Below are positions 1-8,108 of a stretch of DNA of 10,002 nt, one piece after another (position 1 is the first letter of the stretch; the number at the start of each line of letters is the position of its first letter). The stretch comes from Elusimicrobia bacterium RIFOXYB2_FULL_49_7 (GTDB lineage: Bacteria; Fibrobacterota; OXYB2-FULL-49-7), in contig MGVN01000082.1 in the NCBI GenBank assembly GCA_001800515.1, positions 1-10,002 of the forward strand, written 5' to 3'. The translations under genes were made by a program, and so were the position numbers. The notes under the pieces were generated by a model. It made no database searches, had not been told where the DNA came from, and was given only the letters and a program-made list of their open reading frames with translations.

Positions 1-3000
1 CCGTGGGTGGTTCCCATTATTTGCCTTGCAGCTATTTGGACGATGACTTGGCTTCAACGGATACAACGGATACGTTCAGCGATTCCATCCGGTTTACCTG
101 GGGAAGTTGTACTGACCCATCTTTCAATCTCTATAAAATTTATCTCTATGTACATGACTCTACCGATAAATTCCAGGCTGCGATCTCTGTTTGGAACCGG
201 AGTACGCTGGATACCTTTGTCACTCTCAAAGCCAAGTCTTTTCTCCTCAATAACCGCCTTTATGAATGGGAGATCTTTGCTGAAAATGTTCAGGGCGCAG
301 GTATTGTCTCTCAAAAACGGGCTTTTTATTATCGAGATAATTCCGTTCAATACGGGAACCTCCATATCCAATCTCGTGAAATCATCGGTTCCAGCGAAAT
401 CGGCGTGAAATTCGTTACCACGCGAATCGAAGCCCTTACCGGGAGCACGCTTCCCATTGATTTGGTCACGAACAATGAAGGCAATTCCAATCAGCAGGTG
501 GAATACGGGACCTATCGCATCACCTTATCCAATTCCGAGTTCGAAGAAATAACCAAGGATACCACGGTTGATTCGACAAACGATGATGTTTATACCACAT
601 TTTATTTGCAGCGAAAACCCGGTTCCATTTTCGGCACTATTGAAGACACCCTGACCAACGCACGGTTGGCGGATGTCAAGATTCAGGCCATTTCAGAATA
701 CAACGACACCCTTTGCGATACCACGGATGCGAATGGAAGTTTTTCCCTTGCGGTAACGGTGGGCGACTGGAATGTGACAGCTGAAAAAGCGGGATACCGT
801 CGCTCTCTTGAAAAGAAGGCCGTTGTGGAGGCGGGACAGAATCTCAATTTGGGTTTGATCCGTCTAAAACAATTCGACAATATTCTTTCCGGTACCATCA
901 CCAACAGCATTACCGGGAAGCCGGTTCTCAATGCGGAAGTCGTTCTTTCTCGAAATAGCGTTTTTATTCAGAGAAAGTATTCGGACAATAACGGCAATTT
1001 CGCCTTTAATGTGGAACAAGGCACGGGTTACCACCTGGATATCATCCGGGAGGGGTTTGCCGCTGCGCTTGCCGACAACTTTTCAATCTCCGGCAATTTG
1101 GTTTACAATTTCACCCTTGAAGCTCAGGTGGGCATCATCAGCGGTATTACGGATGTGGCGGTTTGGTCGCAATCCCGTGATACGTTGCAGGTGAATGGAC
1201 GGAAGAGCATCTCCGTCATTGCCGTTAACCAGAGTGGTGATACGGTGGCAGCCACACAGAGCAACCGGGATTTCTTCTATACGCTTTCCCTGCCGTTGGA
1301 TACTTACACGGTTTGGTTTATGGGAACCGGATTGCAGGCCACCTCCTTTTTTGATACGGTTCGCACGCCGAGTGAAGAGACACGGAACGTGATTCTCAAG
1401 GAATATGGTGCTATTTCCGGTACGGTCAATGCTTTGTTGAATAGTACGCGACAACGGGTCGATGTGGTGGCCACCGGTCATGGGCAGACCTGGGTTGTCA
1501 AGAGCGATGCTGTGACCGGAGGATATGCTTTCACCGGTTTGGATACCGGTGTTTACCATCTGACCTTTTCCTGTCCCGGTTTTGCGGTGGATTCCTTATC
1601 CGATACCCTGCGGGATACGCTCTATCACTCTCAGCGATATTTCAAGTCCCTGGTGAATACCACCATGACCCTGGTGGAAGGCACAAAGACCCGACTATTT
1701 GCACTCAAGCTGTTGGGTGTTCGCTTGAATTCTTCTACCGATTCAAGTGTTGTCAAGGTCAAGTCACCGTTTCGCCGGAACCTGTCCTATCGCGACTCTT
1801 TAACCGGTGTGAGTGCCGGTGTGTATGTTGTGGGTACGGACGTTTCCGCAGATTCCCTCATTGACATCGATTCGGCGCGAATAAGTATCGGGAATGCGGA
1901 TCCGAATAGGAGTACCGTGGTTCTGGGGTTGCCACTGAAACATTCGGCGCCGGCTCAAATCGACACCTCCCTCGGGGGAGATACGGTGGAACTTCGCCTT
2001 ATCGTGGATTCCGTAGGCTTATCCGCCTTGGACGTTGATTCCGCTTCAGCCCGCATTTATTTCAGAGGGCAGAGCCAAAACACCTTTGCCTCGGCGCCTT
2101 TATATCGAAGAAATTCGGATACGCTTATTTTCCGATTCGAGCCCACCGTGGACAATACCTATATGAAATATTACTTTGTGGCGTACATCGGAAATACCCG
2201 TTATTCCAATGTTAATGCGCTGTTTACCACTTTTGTGCCGCCCTCCCTGAATATCCGGTATATTACTTTAACGCCCACGGCCTTGTCTGTTCGATCTCCG
2301 GCGGTCCTTCCGTGGAACACTACCGTCAATTTCCGGATCATCTTAAAGAACGGTCTTTTTACTGAATTTGACGCGCAAGAATTGTCTGATCTGGGGGTTC
2401 ATGTTTCTTGGACCGCAACGTCTCGAACCGGTCTTACGTTTGCCGACACCGGAACACCGGTAATGAAGCTGACGATCTCAAAAAACAATGCCATCAATAT
2501 CTCCAAAGTGGATACGGTACGCGTTCGCATCCGGAGCACCGTAACCGGATTGGATACCCTCCTTTCCACTTATTTTTCGGTGCGCAAACTGACGGTTGAT
2601 ACGTTACTGTTGCTGGGCGATAAGACGGAAATTTATTCTGGGGAAAAGGTCTCTTTTGCGCTGTCGGCCATGAATCTGGATTCGAATCAACAGTTCTCCA
2701 CCTCCGGACTTTGGTCCGTTTCATCCGCGGCCTTGCAGGATAGCATGGACCAAACCGGTCAATTCCGCTCTCCCATGCACTATGTCGGAACCGTGACGAT
2801 TAATGCGACCACCCTGGGGAAACGCGCCTTTATCCGTCTTCCGATTAAACATCTCGCCTTGGCGGCAGAAAGCACCTGGGCATCGAATCAGGAGGATTTT
2901 GCCATCCGGGTGGGCAGCGGGGTCTTTACCGGGGCGCAGGAGTTTTACATGGACAGGACAGACAAGGCGGCCTTGCCGGTACTCAAGGCCGTTACTGCGG

Positions 3001-3716
3001 AGGGGCAGGTGATCAGTCCTATTTATCACCTTCGCACAGGTACCCCGGCTGCTGCCTCGGATTCCTTTTCACTTTGTTTTGCCATTCCTCAAGGAAATGA
3101 AGACGCGAATCTGCTGTTAGGTCGCTGGAATCAACGTCTGACGCGTTGGGAGATTCAATCCGGCGTATCCATAGGGGATAATTCCATCGGACTGGCACGT
3201 CTGAGAAAAAACAATGCTACAACGCTCTATAGTGATCAGGCCGTTGTATTCAAGACATTAAAATTAGGTGGAACCGGAGATGTGGGCGGTGTTTCGCAAT
3301 ATGCCGTATTGTCCGCTTCCCGACAATTCGGTATCTATTCCTTGAAAGTGGGGCCCAATCCTTTCTCGCCTTTTGTCACTTCCCGGGATAATGACGGCAA
3401 GAAATGGAAAGGGGTTCGTGTGGAATTTGAGGTGGGGTCGCAAAATTCCCCGGATGTCCATGCTGCGGTGGATGTATTAAACCTGGAAGGGAACCTTGTC
3501 CGCAAGGGCCTGACCTTGCAGGAAGCGGATCCCACGGGCAGCGGTTTCAGTCGGATATCCGACTATGGCATTATTTCCAAGAAGCGAGTCGCCATCTGGG
3601 ACGGTTTAAACGATTGGGGTCGATTGTGCCGGAACGGTCGATATCTGTTACGCATACTGGTGGATGACGGTGTGGATAAGACCTACAAGACCATTCCGAT
3701 TGTGCTTTTCAAGTAG
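1..3716 (+). CDS. Large modular exported/surface protein with C-terminal FlgD-like Ig domain (5'-truncated by window edge)
   Basis: The frame is open from the first bases, so the true start lies upstream; the GTG at 3 is not a credible start. At least 1237 residues are visible, numbered here from the codon at 3. In order there is an FnIII-like module (about 25-112, beta strands around a Trp and a YKIYLYV strand); two carboxypeptidase-regulatory-like domains (about 206-290 and 291-375, with GTI and DxNGxF-type turns); a more diverged sandwich (376-470); and another regulatory-like domain (470-527). After these come an Ig-like region (about 660-744) and a Big-type Ig domain (about 865-950, LWSVSS and TGQF). 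The C-terminal domain (about 1109-1237) has GPNPFSP at 1117-1123 and WDGLNDWG at 1199-1206, typical of FlgD-Ig/T9SS-like terminal domains in FCB bacteria. No catalytic domain is seen. The architecture suggests a surface scaffold, adhesin or secreted protein. Precise function is unknown. Confidence 0.85.
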   Translation, partial: VGGSHYLPCSYLDDDLASTDTTDTFSDSIRFTWGSCTDPSFNLYKIYLYVHDSTDKFQAAISVWNRSTLDTFVTLKAKSFLLNNRLYEWEIFAENVQGAGIVSQKRAFYYRDNSVQYGNLHIQSREIIGSSEIGVKFVTTRIEALTGSTLPIDLVTNNEGNSNQQVEYGTYRITLSNSEFEEITKDTTVDSTNDDVYTTFYLQRKPGSIFGTIEDTLTNARLADVKIQAISEYNDTLCDTTDANGSFSLAVTVGDWNVTAEKAGYRRSLEKKAVVEAGQNLNLGLIRLKQFDNILSGTITNSITGKPVLNAEVVLSRNSVFIQRKYSDNNGNFAFNVEQGTGYHLDIIREGFAAALADNFSISGNLVYNFTLEAQVGIISGITDVAVWSQSRDTLQVNGRKSISVIAVNQSGDTVAATQSNRDFFYTLSLPLDTYTVWFMGTGLQATSFFDTVRTPSEETRNVILKEYGAISGTVNALLNSTRQRVDVVATGHGQTWVVKSDAVTGGYAFTGLDTGVYHLTFSCPGFAVDSLSDTLRDTLYHSQRYFKSLVNTTMTLVEGTKTRLFALKLLGVRLNSSTDSSVVKVKSPFRRNLSYRDSLTGVSAGVYVVGTDVSADSLIDIDSARISIGNADPNRSTVVLGLPLKHSAPAQIDTSLGGDTVELRLIVDSVGLSALDVDSASARIYFRGQSQNTFASAPLYRRNSDTLIFRFEPTVDNTYMKYYFVAYIGNTRYSNVNALFTTFVPPSLNIRYITLTPTALSVRSPAVLPWNTTVNFRIILKNGLFTEFDAQELSDLGVHVSWTATSRTGLTFADTGTPVMKLTISKNNAINISKVDTVRVRIRSTVTGLDTLLSTYFSVRKLTVDTLLLLGDKTEIYSGEKVSFALSAMNLDSNQQFSTSGLWSVSSAALQDSMDQTGQFRSPMHYVGTVTINATTLGKRAFIRLPIKHLALAAESTWASNQEDFAIRVGSGVFTGAQEFYMDRTDKAALPVLKAVTAEGQVISPIYHLRTGTPAAASDSFSLCFAIPQGNEDANLLLGRWNQRLTRWEIQSGVSIGDNSIGLARLRKNNATTLYSDQAVVFKTLKLGGTGDVGGVSQYAVLSASRQFGIYSLKVGPNPFSPFVTSRDNDGKKWKGVRVEFEVGSQNSPDVHAAVDVLNLEGNLVRKGLTLQEADPTGSGFSRISDYGIISKKRVAIWDGLNDWGRLCRNGRYLLRILVDDGVDKTYKTIPIVLFK

Positions 3717-3723
3717 AAGGGGG
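3717..3723 (+). promoter_or_regulatory. Ribosome binding site AAGGGGG for the CsgG-PorV-like gene
   Basis: A purine-rich AAGGGGG sits 6 bases before the ATG at 3730 and inside the 13-base gap after the stop of the preceding gene. It decides the start. An upstream in-frame ATG at 3664 would overlap the previous gene by about 50 bases and would put 22 non-signal-like residues ahead of an otherwise textbook signal peptide. Confidence 0.6.
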
Positions 3724-3729
3724 AAAATC

Positions 3730-5316
3730 ATGAAACATATATTTTGCATCATTACTCTTTCACTTATGACGGTTGCTCTGTTTGCACAGGGCAAACCGGC
3801 TAATGAAGGATTGACCCGTCTGGCCGTGCTTCCTTTTTCCGCTGAAAACGTGACTTCTGAAGCGGCTATCGGTGTGACGGAGACGGTCCGCAAAGAGTTT
3901 TCTCAGAGCGGTATGTATCACGTTCTTTCCCAAGATGAGATGGAGAAGCGGGCGGCGGCCGAGCAAGCCTCCATGGTGAATGAATGCCATGTTGAAAAGT
4001 GCGCTCAGGATGCGGGTGAAGTTCTGGCTGTCACCAAGGTGGTTCTGGGCGAGCTTAGCATGGACGGGAATCTATATGTGATGAAATTGAAGTTATTTGG
4101 CCTTGATTCGCGTAATTTCGAATCACGTATCATTGTCGCTTCCGAATGTCCCAAGGAAAAATTAAACGAACTGACCATTGCTGGTGTTATGCGCCTCCGT
4201 GGACTCGAACCGCAGGGCTTATCCATTACGCTGGTCAAATACCGCGGCAAAGAGGTCAACCACAAGCTGGAATGGGGGATTGCCGGCGGTTCCGCCGTGG
4301 CAGCGGCAGTTATTTGGGGAATGGCTTCCGGGGCCCTGTCACCTTCCGGCGACAAGAACGCTGATTTGGAGGTCTCTGAATACGATCTTTCCAATCCCGC
4401 CTATGAACGGGGCGCTTTTGTTGATCTTGCTTGCGCGGCCCGGCCTCATGGTATGGGCGGTGCGTTTATCGGGCTTTCCGATGATGCCAATGCGATGGCA
4501 TACAATCCTGCCGGTATGGTGCGTGCCGATCAGCGGAATGTGACGGCGGGTTTTATGAATTATCGCTTCGGTTATGGCAGTTATCCCTACTTCTATTCCG
4601 GTTATGTCAATAAGATCACCCGAACCATGTCGCATGGTCAAGCCCTTTTAACCAGCGGAAGCGATGAATTCGGGAGCACGGAAACACAGGTTATTACCAG
4701 CTTTGCCAAATTATTCGATGAGGTGCGAGAGAATTGGCTGCCCTTTTCCATCGGAATTAATCTCAAGTTCCTGATGCTGACCGCCAACAAAGCCACCAAT
4801 GAGGTCTATGCTTGGCAGGACAATGCCGTGGAGGGCGGCGGTTTCGGCGCTTCCGTTGACATTGGTACGCAGATTCAATTGACAGAACGTATTACGGCTG
4901 CGATTCTTTTAAAGGATTTGGTCGGTACCATAAGCTATACCAATACCACAACAGGAGAATCCTACAAGGAAGGTGTGCCTACCGAACTGGTTATCGGCGG
5001 CCATTACCGTGTTTTCAATACCTTAAATCTGGTGATGGACGGGAACAAGAGTCTTTATACGGATACGGAAGATCTCGTGCGACTGGGACTGGAGAAGTGG
5101 TTTTTTAATGTATTGGCTATCCGGCTCGGCATGTCTCAGAACTTCGCCATGGACAGCCATCGTCGTTATCACATGGGTGCCGGCTTAAACTGGGAATTCA
5201 AGCGGCTGAAACAGAGGGTAGGCGTGGATTATTCCTACGAATATTTTCCCATGGAATCGTCTGAGTATATGGATTTATCGGGTGCTCAACGTTTTGCGTT
5301 AAATTATGCTTTTTGA
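3730..5316 (+). CDS. Exported fusion of a CsgG/TolB-N-like domain and a PorV/UPF0164-like outer-membrane beta-barrel
   Basis: The protein has 528 residues from ATG 3730. Residues 1-19 form a signal peptide with likely cleavage A19|Q20. Residues about 27-158 resemble the periplasmic CsgG/TolB-N-type alpha/beta domain: a LAVLPF strand at 31-36, an LSQDEME segment at 67-72, and a C86-x4-C91 pair followed by AQDAG, as in related exported proteins of several diderm phyla. A hydrophobic Gly/Ala-rich segment lies at about 183-202. From about 229 the sequence has the PorV/PorQ/UPF0164 signature (RPHGMGGAFIGLSDDAN at 238-254 and NPAGM at 259-263). Alternating amphipathic strands follow to a terminal aromatic (NYAF), as expected of an outer-membrane barrel. 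The likely location is the outer membrane with the first domain in the periplasm. PorV carries T9SS cargo in Bacteroidota, but PorV-like barrels are also found outside T9SS, so the role here is inferred. It is the last gene of the plus-strand unit. Confidence 0.8.
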   Translation: MKHIFCIITLSLMTVALFAQGKPANEGLTRLAVLPFSAENVTSEAAIGVTETVRKEFSQSGMYHVLSQDEMEKRAAAEQASMVNECHVEKCAQDAGEVLAVTKVVLGELSMDGNLYVMKLKLFGLDSRNFESRIIVASECPKEKLNELTIAGVMRLRGLEPQGLSITLVKYRGKEVNHKLEWGIAGGSAVAAAVIWGMASGALSPSGDKNADLEVSEYDLSNPAYERGAFVDLACAARPHGMGGAFIGLSDDANAMAYNPAGMVRADQRNVTAGFMNYRFGYGSYPYFYSGYVNKITRTMSHGQALLTSGSDEFGSTETQVITSFAKLFDEVRENWLPFSIGINLKFLMLTANKATNEVYAWQDNAVEGGGFGASVDIGTQIQLTERITAAILLKDLVGTISYTNTTTGESYKEGVPTELVIGGHYRVFNTLNLVMDGNKSLYTDTEDLVRLGLEKWFFNVLAIRLGMSQNFAMDSHRRYHMGAGLNWEFKRLKQRVGVDYSYEYFPMESSEYMDLSGAQRFALNYAF

Positions 5317-5327
5317 TATTTGACCAG

Positions 5328-6590
5328 TTACATTGATTTGTCTTTAATTCGTTCGATTTGGGCGCCTAAGGCGCCCAATTTTATTTCGATCCGTTCATAA
5401 CCCCGATCGATATGATAGACGCGGCTAATCTCGGTCTTTCCTTTTGCGGATAGGCCGGCAGCTACCAAGGCCGCACTGGCGCGAAGATCGGTTGCCATGA
5501 CCGGTGCACCGGAAAGGGAGGAAACACCGCGGATAACGGCAGTATTATTCTGAAGAGATATTTGCGCACCCAGACGATTCAGTTCCGGTACATGCGTGAA
5601 CCGATCGTGATATACCGTATCTGTCAGAATACTGACGCCGTCTGCGCGTGACAATACGGCCATGAGTTGAGCCTGAAGATCGGTCGGAAAACCGGGATAG
5701 GGAGAGGTGGAGATTTCAAGAGGCCGGATATGCTTTGGCGCTTCAGCCGTCAGAGAGTGTCGGTCCGTCCGGATGGTCATCCCGGTCTTTTGGAAGGTAT
5801 CAATGGCGGAAGCCATGTCCGAAACCGGACAGTTTTCAAGCCGCACTTTTCCGCCGGAAAGGCAGACTGCGGAGAGAAAGGTGCCCGCCTCAATGCGATC
5901 CGGTATAACCTTCATTCGAACGGGCTTCAGTTCCGGGACACCGGTGATTTCAACTCCTTCTTTGATTTCCTTTATTTTTGCACCCATTTTCCGAAGAAAA
6001 AGGATAAGTCCGGTCACCTCAGGTTCTTTGGCCGTATTAATAAGCCGGCTTTTCCCTTTAGCCAGTACCGCAGCCATGATGAGGTTCGCTGTAGCGCCTA
6101 CACTGACCTTATCGAACTCGAAAGAACCGCCCGATAAGCGACCCTTGGAGATTGCTTCAACATAACCGGCATCCGTGTTAATCGTGGCGCCCAATGCCTC
6201 CAATCCTCTCAGGTGAAGATCCACGGGCCTTGGACCCCAGGCGCATCCGCCCGGCAATGAAACACGTGCCCGATGATATCGCGCCAAAAGCGGGCCTAAC
6301 ACATAGAAAGAGGCGCGCATGGTCTTGACGAGATCGTAAGGGGCCTCAAAATGGTCACAATGGGTGGTATCAATCTTAAATACCTTTCCTTTTCCGAATA
6401 CCTTGGCTCCAATCACGCGGAGCACGTTACTCATTGTCCGGACATCCATCAGATGAGGTACATCCGTGAGTGTGGTAACGCCTTTGGTCAGAAGAGCGGC
6501 AGCCATTAAGGGGAGGGAACCGTTTTTCGACCCGCCGATACGAAGCGTGCCGGATAAGGGATGTCCGCCGGTAATGATGAATTTATCCAT
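5328..6590 (-). CDS. murA: UDP-N-acetylglucosamine 1-carboxyvinyltransferase (MurA)
   Basis: MurA transfers the enolpyruvyl group of phosphoenolpyruvate to the 3'-OH of UDP-GlcNAc, the first committed step of cytoplasmic peptidoglycan precursor synthesis. The 420 residues match the usual length (E. coli 419). Visible landmarks are GGSKNGSLPL with K22-N23 at the substrate site, KTMRASF with R92, and the loop PGGCAWGPRPVDLH carrying C116 (E. coli C115) and R121. Further on are YPGFPTD with D304 (E. coli D305) and YHIDRGYERIE with R396 (E. coli R397). Having Cys rather than Asp in the loop predicts fosfomycin sensitivity of the enzyme. The start at 6590 overlaps the lpxB stop by 8 bases, with GGAG at 6603-6600 nine bases upstream. 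It is the last gene of the envelope operon and converges with the plus-strand unit across an 11-base gap. One oddity is G406, where most MurA proteins have Arg (KLRALGA); see the terminator entry. Confidence 0.97.
   Translation of the reverse strand: MDKFIITGGHPLSGTLRIGGSKNGSLPLMAAALLTKGVTTLTDVPHLMDVRTMSNVLRVIGAKVFGKGKVFKIDTTHCDHFEAPYDLVKTMRASFYVLGPLLARYHRARVSLPGGCAWGPRPVDLHLRGLEALGATINTDAGYVEAISKGRLSGGSFEFDKVSVGATANLIMAAVLAKGKSRLINTAKEPEVTGLILFLRKMGAKIKEIKEGVEITGVPELKPVRMKVIPDRIEAGTFLSAVCLSGGKVRLENCPVSDMASAIDTFQKTGMTIRTDRHSLTAEAPKHIRPLEISTSPYPGFPTDLQAQLMAVLSRADGVSILTDTVYHDRFTHVPELNRLGAQISLQNNTAVIRGVSSLSGAPVMATDLRASAALVAAGLSAKGKTEISRVYHIDRGYERIEIKLGALGAQIERIKDKSM
5358..5386 (+). terminator. 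Rho-independent terminator for the plus-strand unit, inside the murA coding region
   Basis: A perfect 9-bp inverted repeat (TTGGGCGCC at 5358-5366 and GGCGCCCAA at 5370-5378, loop TAA) is followed on the plus strand by TTTTATTT. It begins 42 bases after the stop of the CsgG-PorV-like gene. The T-rich tail exists only in the plus direction, so it fits termination of the plus-strand transcript and not of murA. It lies within codons for the last 20 residues of MurA. Confidence 0.6.
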
Positions 6591-7704
6591 GAGTCATTTC
6601 TCCAATCAGATCTGCAACATGACGGGATGGGACATGGCCCGTAAAAAGAGCCTTCATTTCCTGAAATTTTCTGCGGATGGCCGACAGTCGTTCCGGAGAA
6701 TCCAGCAGTGTCTTGCTGGTTTGGAAGAGATTTTCTTCGGTCACCTCTTCCTGAAAGAGTTCCGGCACCACCTCTTCACCGCATACGATGTTTGCCATAC
6801 TGAATTGAGGCAGTTTGACTAAGCGGCGCCCGATAAAGGCGGAAATCGGCGATGTTCGATAAAGTACGATAAAGGGTTTTTCAAAGAGCGCCGTTTCAAG
6901 TGTGGCCGTACCGGACTTGACGAATAGAAAGTCCGAAAAGGCCATCACCGGTGCAGGACCATGCTCGATGATGTGAACGGGCAGGTCGGACGGCAAATAA
7001 GGACGTAGTGCGGATAAGGTCAGTGAAGGCGCTTTGGAAAGGAGTAGCGCATCAAACCGTTTTTCGGCTAACAGGCGTCTGGCTGCACTTATCATAACCG
7101 GTAACATTCGGTCCACCTCTTGAGTTCGGCTGCCGGGCAACAGGCCCAAGAGACGATCGGAATTGGACAGACCAAGATGGTTGAGAAAGGATTCACGGGC
7201 AGGAAGGGAATGGGTGATTTCAGAAACCGGATTGCCCACATAGGTGGTGCGTATGTCGGCCTTTGAGAAAAAGGACTCTTCAAAAGGGAAGATGACGGCC
7301 AGCTGATCGATTGTATTGCGCATTTTGCTCAAGCGGCCTTTTCCCCAGGCCCACACCTTAGGTGCGATATAGTATAAGGTTGGGATACCCAACTTTTTGG
7401 CCTCGGCAGCCAAGCGGAGGTTAAATCCCGGATAATCGACCAAGACTAACAAGTCTGGACGGGTGGACCGAAGCGCCTCCACGGTTTGTTTGAAAATACG
7501 ACGAAGTTTCAGGTAGCGTCCGGCCACTTCCGTAAAACCCATAACCGCAGTTTCCCGAATATGAAAAAGAGGTGCGGGGAAGCCCGCATCGATCATGAGA
7601 TCTCCGCCTAATCCGCTTAGACGGAAACCGGATAAGCGACGGATGACGGCTGAGGTATGAAGATCGCCCGAAGGTTCGCCCACGGAAAAGAAGAGATGTT
7701 TCAT
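6583..7704 (-). CDS. lpxB: Lipid-A-disaccharide synthase (LpxB)
   Basis: LpxB (glycosyltransferase family 19) condenses UDP-2,3-diacylglucosamine with lipid X to form the lipid A disaccharide. It works at the cytoplasmic face of the inner membrane. The 373 residues are close to the usual length of about 380. Motifs in order are GEPSGD at 9-14, DYPGFN at 90-95 (the conserved Asp probably matches E. coli D98), APKVWAW at 114-120, FPFE at 139-142, and GNPV at 157-160. Then come LPGSRTQEV at 189-197 (R193 probably the conserved Arg) and SGTATLETAL at 264-273. The NIVCGEEVVPELFQ block is at about 305-318. The ATG at 7704 overlaps the stop of the LytR_C gene as ATGA. No strong Shine-Dalgarno precedes it, so translation is probably coupled. 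Its presence implies an LPS-type outer membrane. Confidence 0.97.
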   Translation of the reverse strand: MKHLFFSVGEPSGDLHTSAVIRRLSGFRLSGLGGDLMIDAGFPAPLFHIRETAVMGFTEVAGRYLKLRRIFKQTVEALRSTRPDLLVLVDYPGFNLRLAAEAKKLGIPTLYYIAPKVWAWGKGRLSKMRNTIDQLAVIFPFEESFFSKADIRTTYVGNPVSEITHSLPARESFLNHLGLSNSDRLLGLLPGSRTQEVDRMLPVMISAARRLLAEKRFDALLLSKAPSLTLSALRPYLPSDLPVHIIEHGPAPVMAFSDFLFVKSGTATLETALFEKPFIVLYRTSPISAFIGRRLVKLPQFSMANIVCGEEVVPELFQEEVTEENLFQTSKTLLDSPERLSAIRRKFQEMKALFTGHVPSRHVADLIGEMTHG

Positions 7705-8108
7705 TGATCCGCTTTCAGAAGATCCCGGTAATCTCGGCCGATAAAAACGGTGACATCAAAGAATTGATCATTATTTCGAAGCAACAGCACATTGTCCGTA
7801 TGAAGCGCCAAGGCTACTTTTTTTGCAGTGGTCATGTCCGTTGTCCGCGAGACAATCAGGGTTTGATGGTAATTCCAGTCGCGTGCATCATCAATTTTCT
7901 TGACATCGAAGCCCTTTTCCCGAAGATGGTCCCGCATGGCCGTAGCCGCCCCTTTTATGCCGCAACCATTCAAGATTTGGATGGCACCGATGTTCGGGAT
8001 GGAGGCCGATATGTCGGTATCGCGCCGACTATTTTTTGTTAGAAAAAAGAAGACGATAAGCAGAGATGCTATGAAAAATATCAGTACAAAATAGACCGCT
8101 TTTTTCAT
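7701..8108 (-). CDS. Membrane-anchored stand-alone LytR C-terminal-domain protein
   Basis: The 135-residue protein has one N-terminal transmembrane helix (about 4-23) and no clear cleavage site. After a short linker comes a LytR_C-type domain at about 42-131: strand IQILNGCGIKG at 43-53, a helix MRDHLREKGFDV at 58-69, and a final VFIGRDYRDL at 121-130. The family is named for the C-terminal domain of LytR-CpsA-Psr proteins. The catalytic LCP domain is absent here, and the gene shows no sign of truncation. Single-domain versions occur in several FCB-type phyla, with no settled function as far as I know. The domain would face the periplasm. Its start abuts the stop of the upstream gene with no gap, and its stop overlaps lpxB by 4 bases, which points to envelope work and coupled translation. 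Confidence 0.85.
   Translation of the reverse strand: MKKAVYFVLIFFIASLLIVFFFLTKNSRRDTDISASIPNIGAIQILNGCGIKGAATAMRDHLREKGFDVKKIDDARDWNYHQTLIVSRTTDMTTAKKVALALHTDNVLLLRNNDQFFDVTVFIGRDYRDLLKADQ

Noticed and set aside
3..5. GTG at position 3 as the start of the large gene
   Set aside because: The frame is open to the window edge, there is no ribosome binding site in view, and the following residues are mid-domain beta strands with no signal peptide.
1083..1559. 158-codon open frame on the minus strand inside the large gene
   Set aside because: The product is rich in His/Arg/Ile with no recognisable domain and runs antisense to a well-supported coding region. It is a shadow frame.
3664..3729. Upstream in-frame ATG for the CsgG-PorV-like gene
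   Set aside because: It lies inside the previous gene and adds 22 residues before a clean signal peptide. ATG 3730 has a ribosome binding site 6 bases away.
5667..6165. Two overlapping plus-strand frames of about 150 codons inside murA
   Set aside because: Both are antisense to conserved MurA motifs and have low-quality composition. They are shadows of a highly conserved gene.
7704..8042. 112-codon plus-strand frame opposite the LytR_C gene
   Set aside because: It covers the opposite strand of a recognisable domain, and its product has no protein-like pattern.
7701..8108. LytR_C gene as a truncated LCP (LytR-CpsA-Psr) enzyme
   Set aside because: It has its own N-terminal membrane anchor and abuts an intact upstream gene. 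There is no remnant of an LCP domain on either side, so it is a complete single-domain protein.
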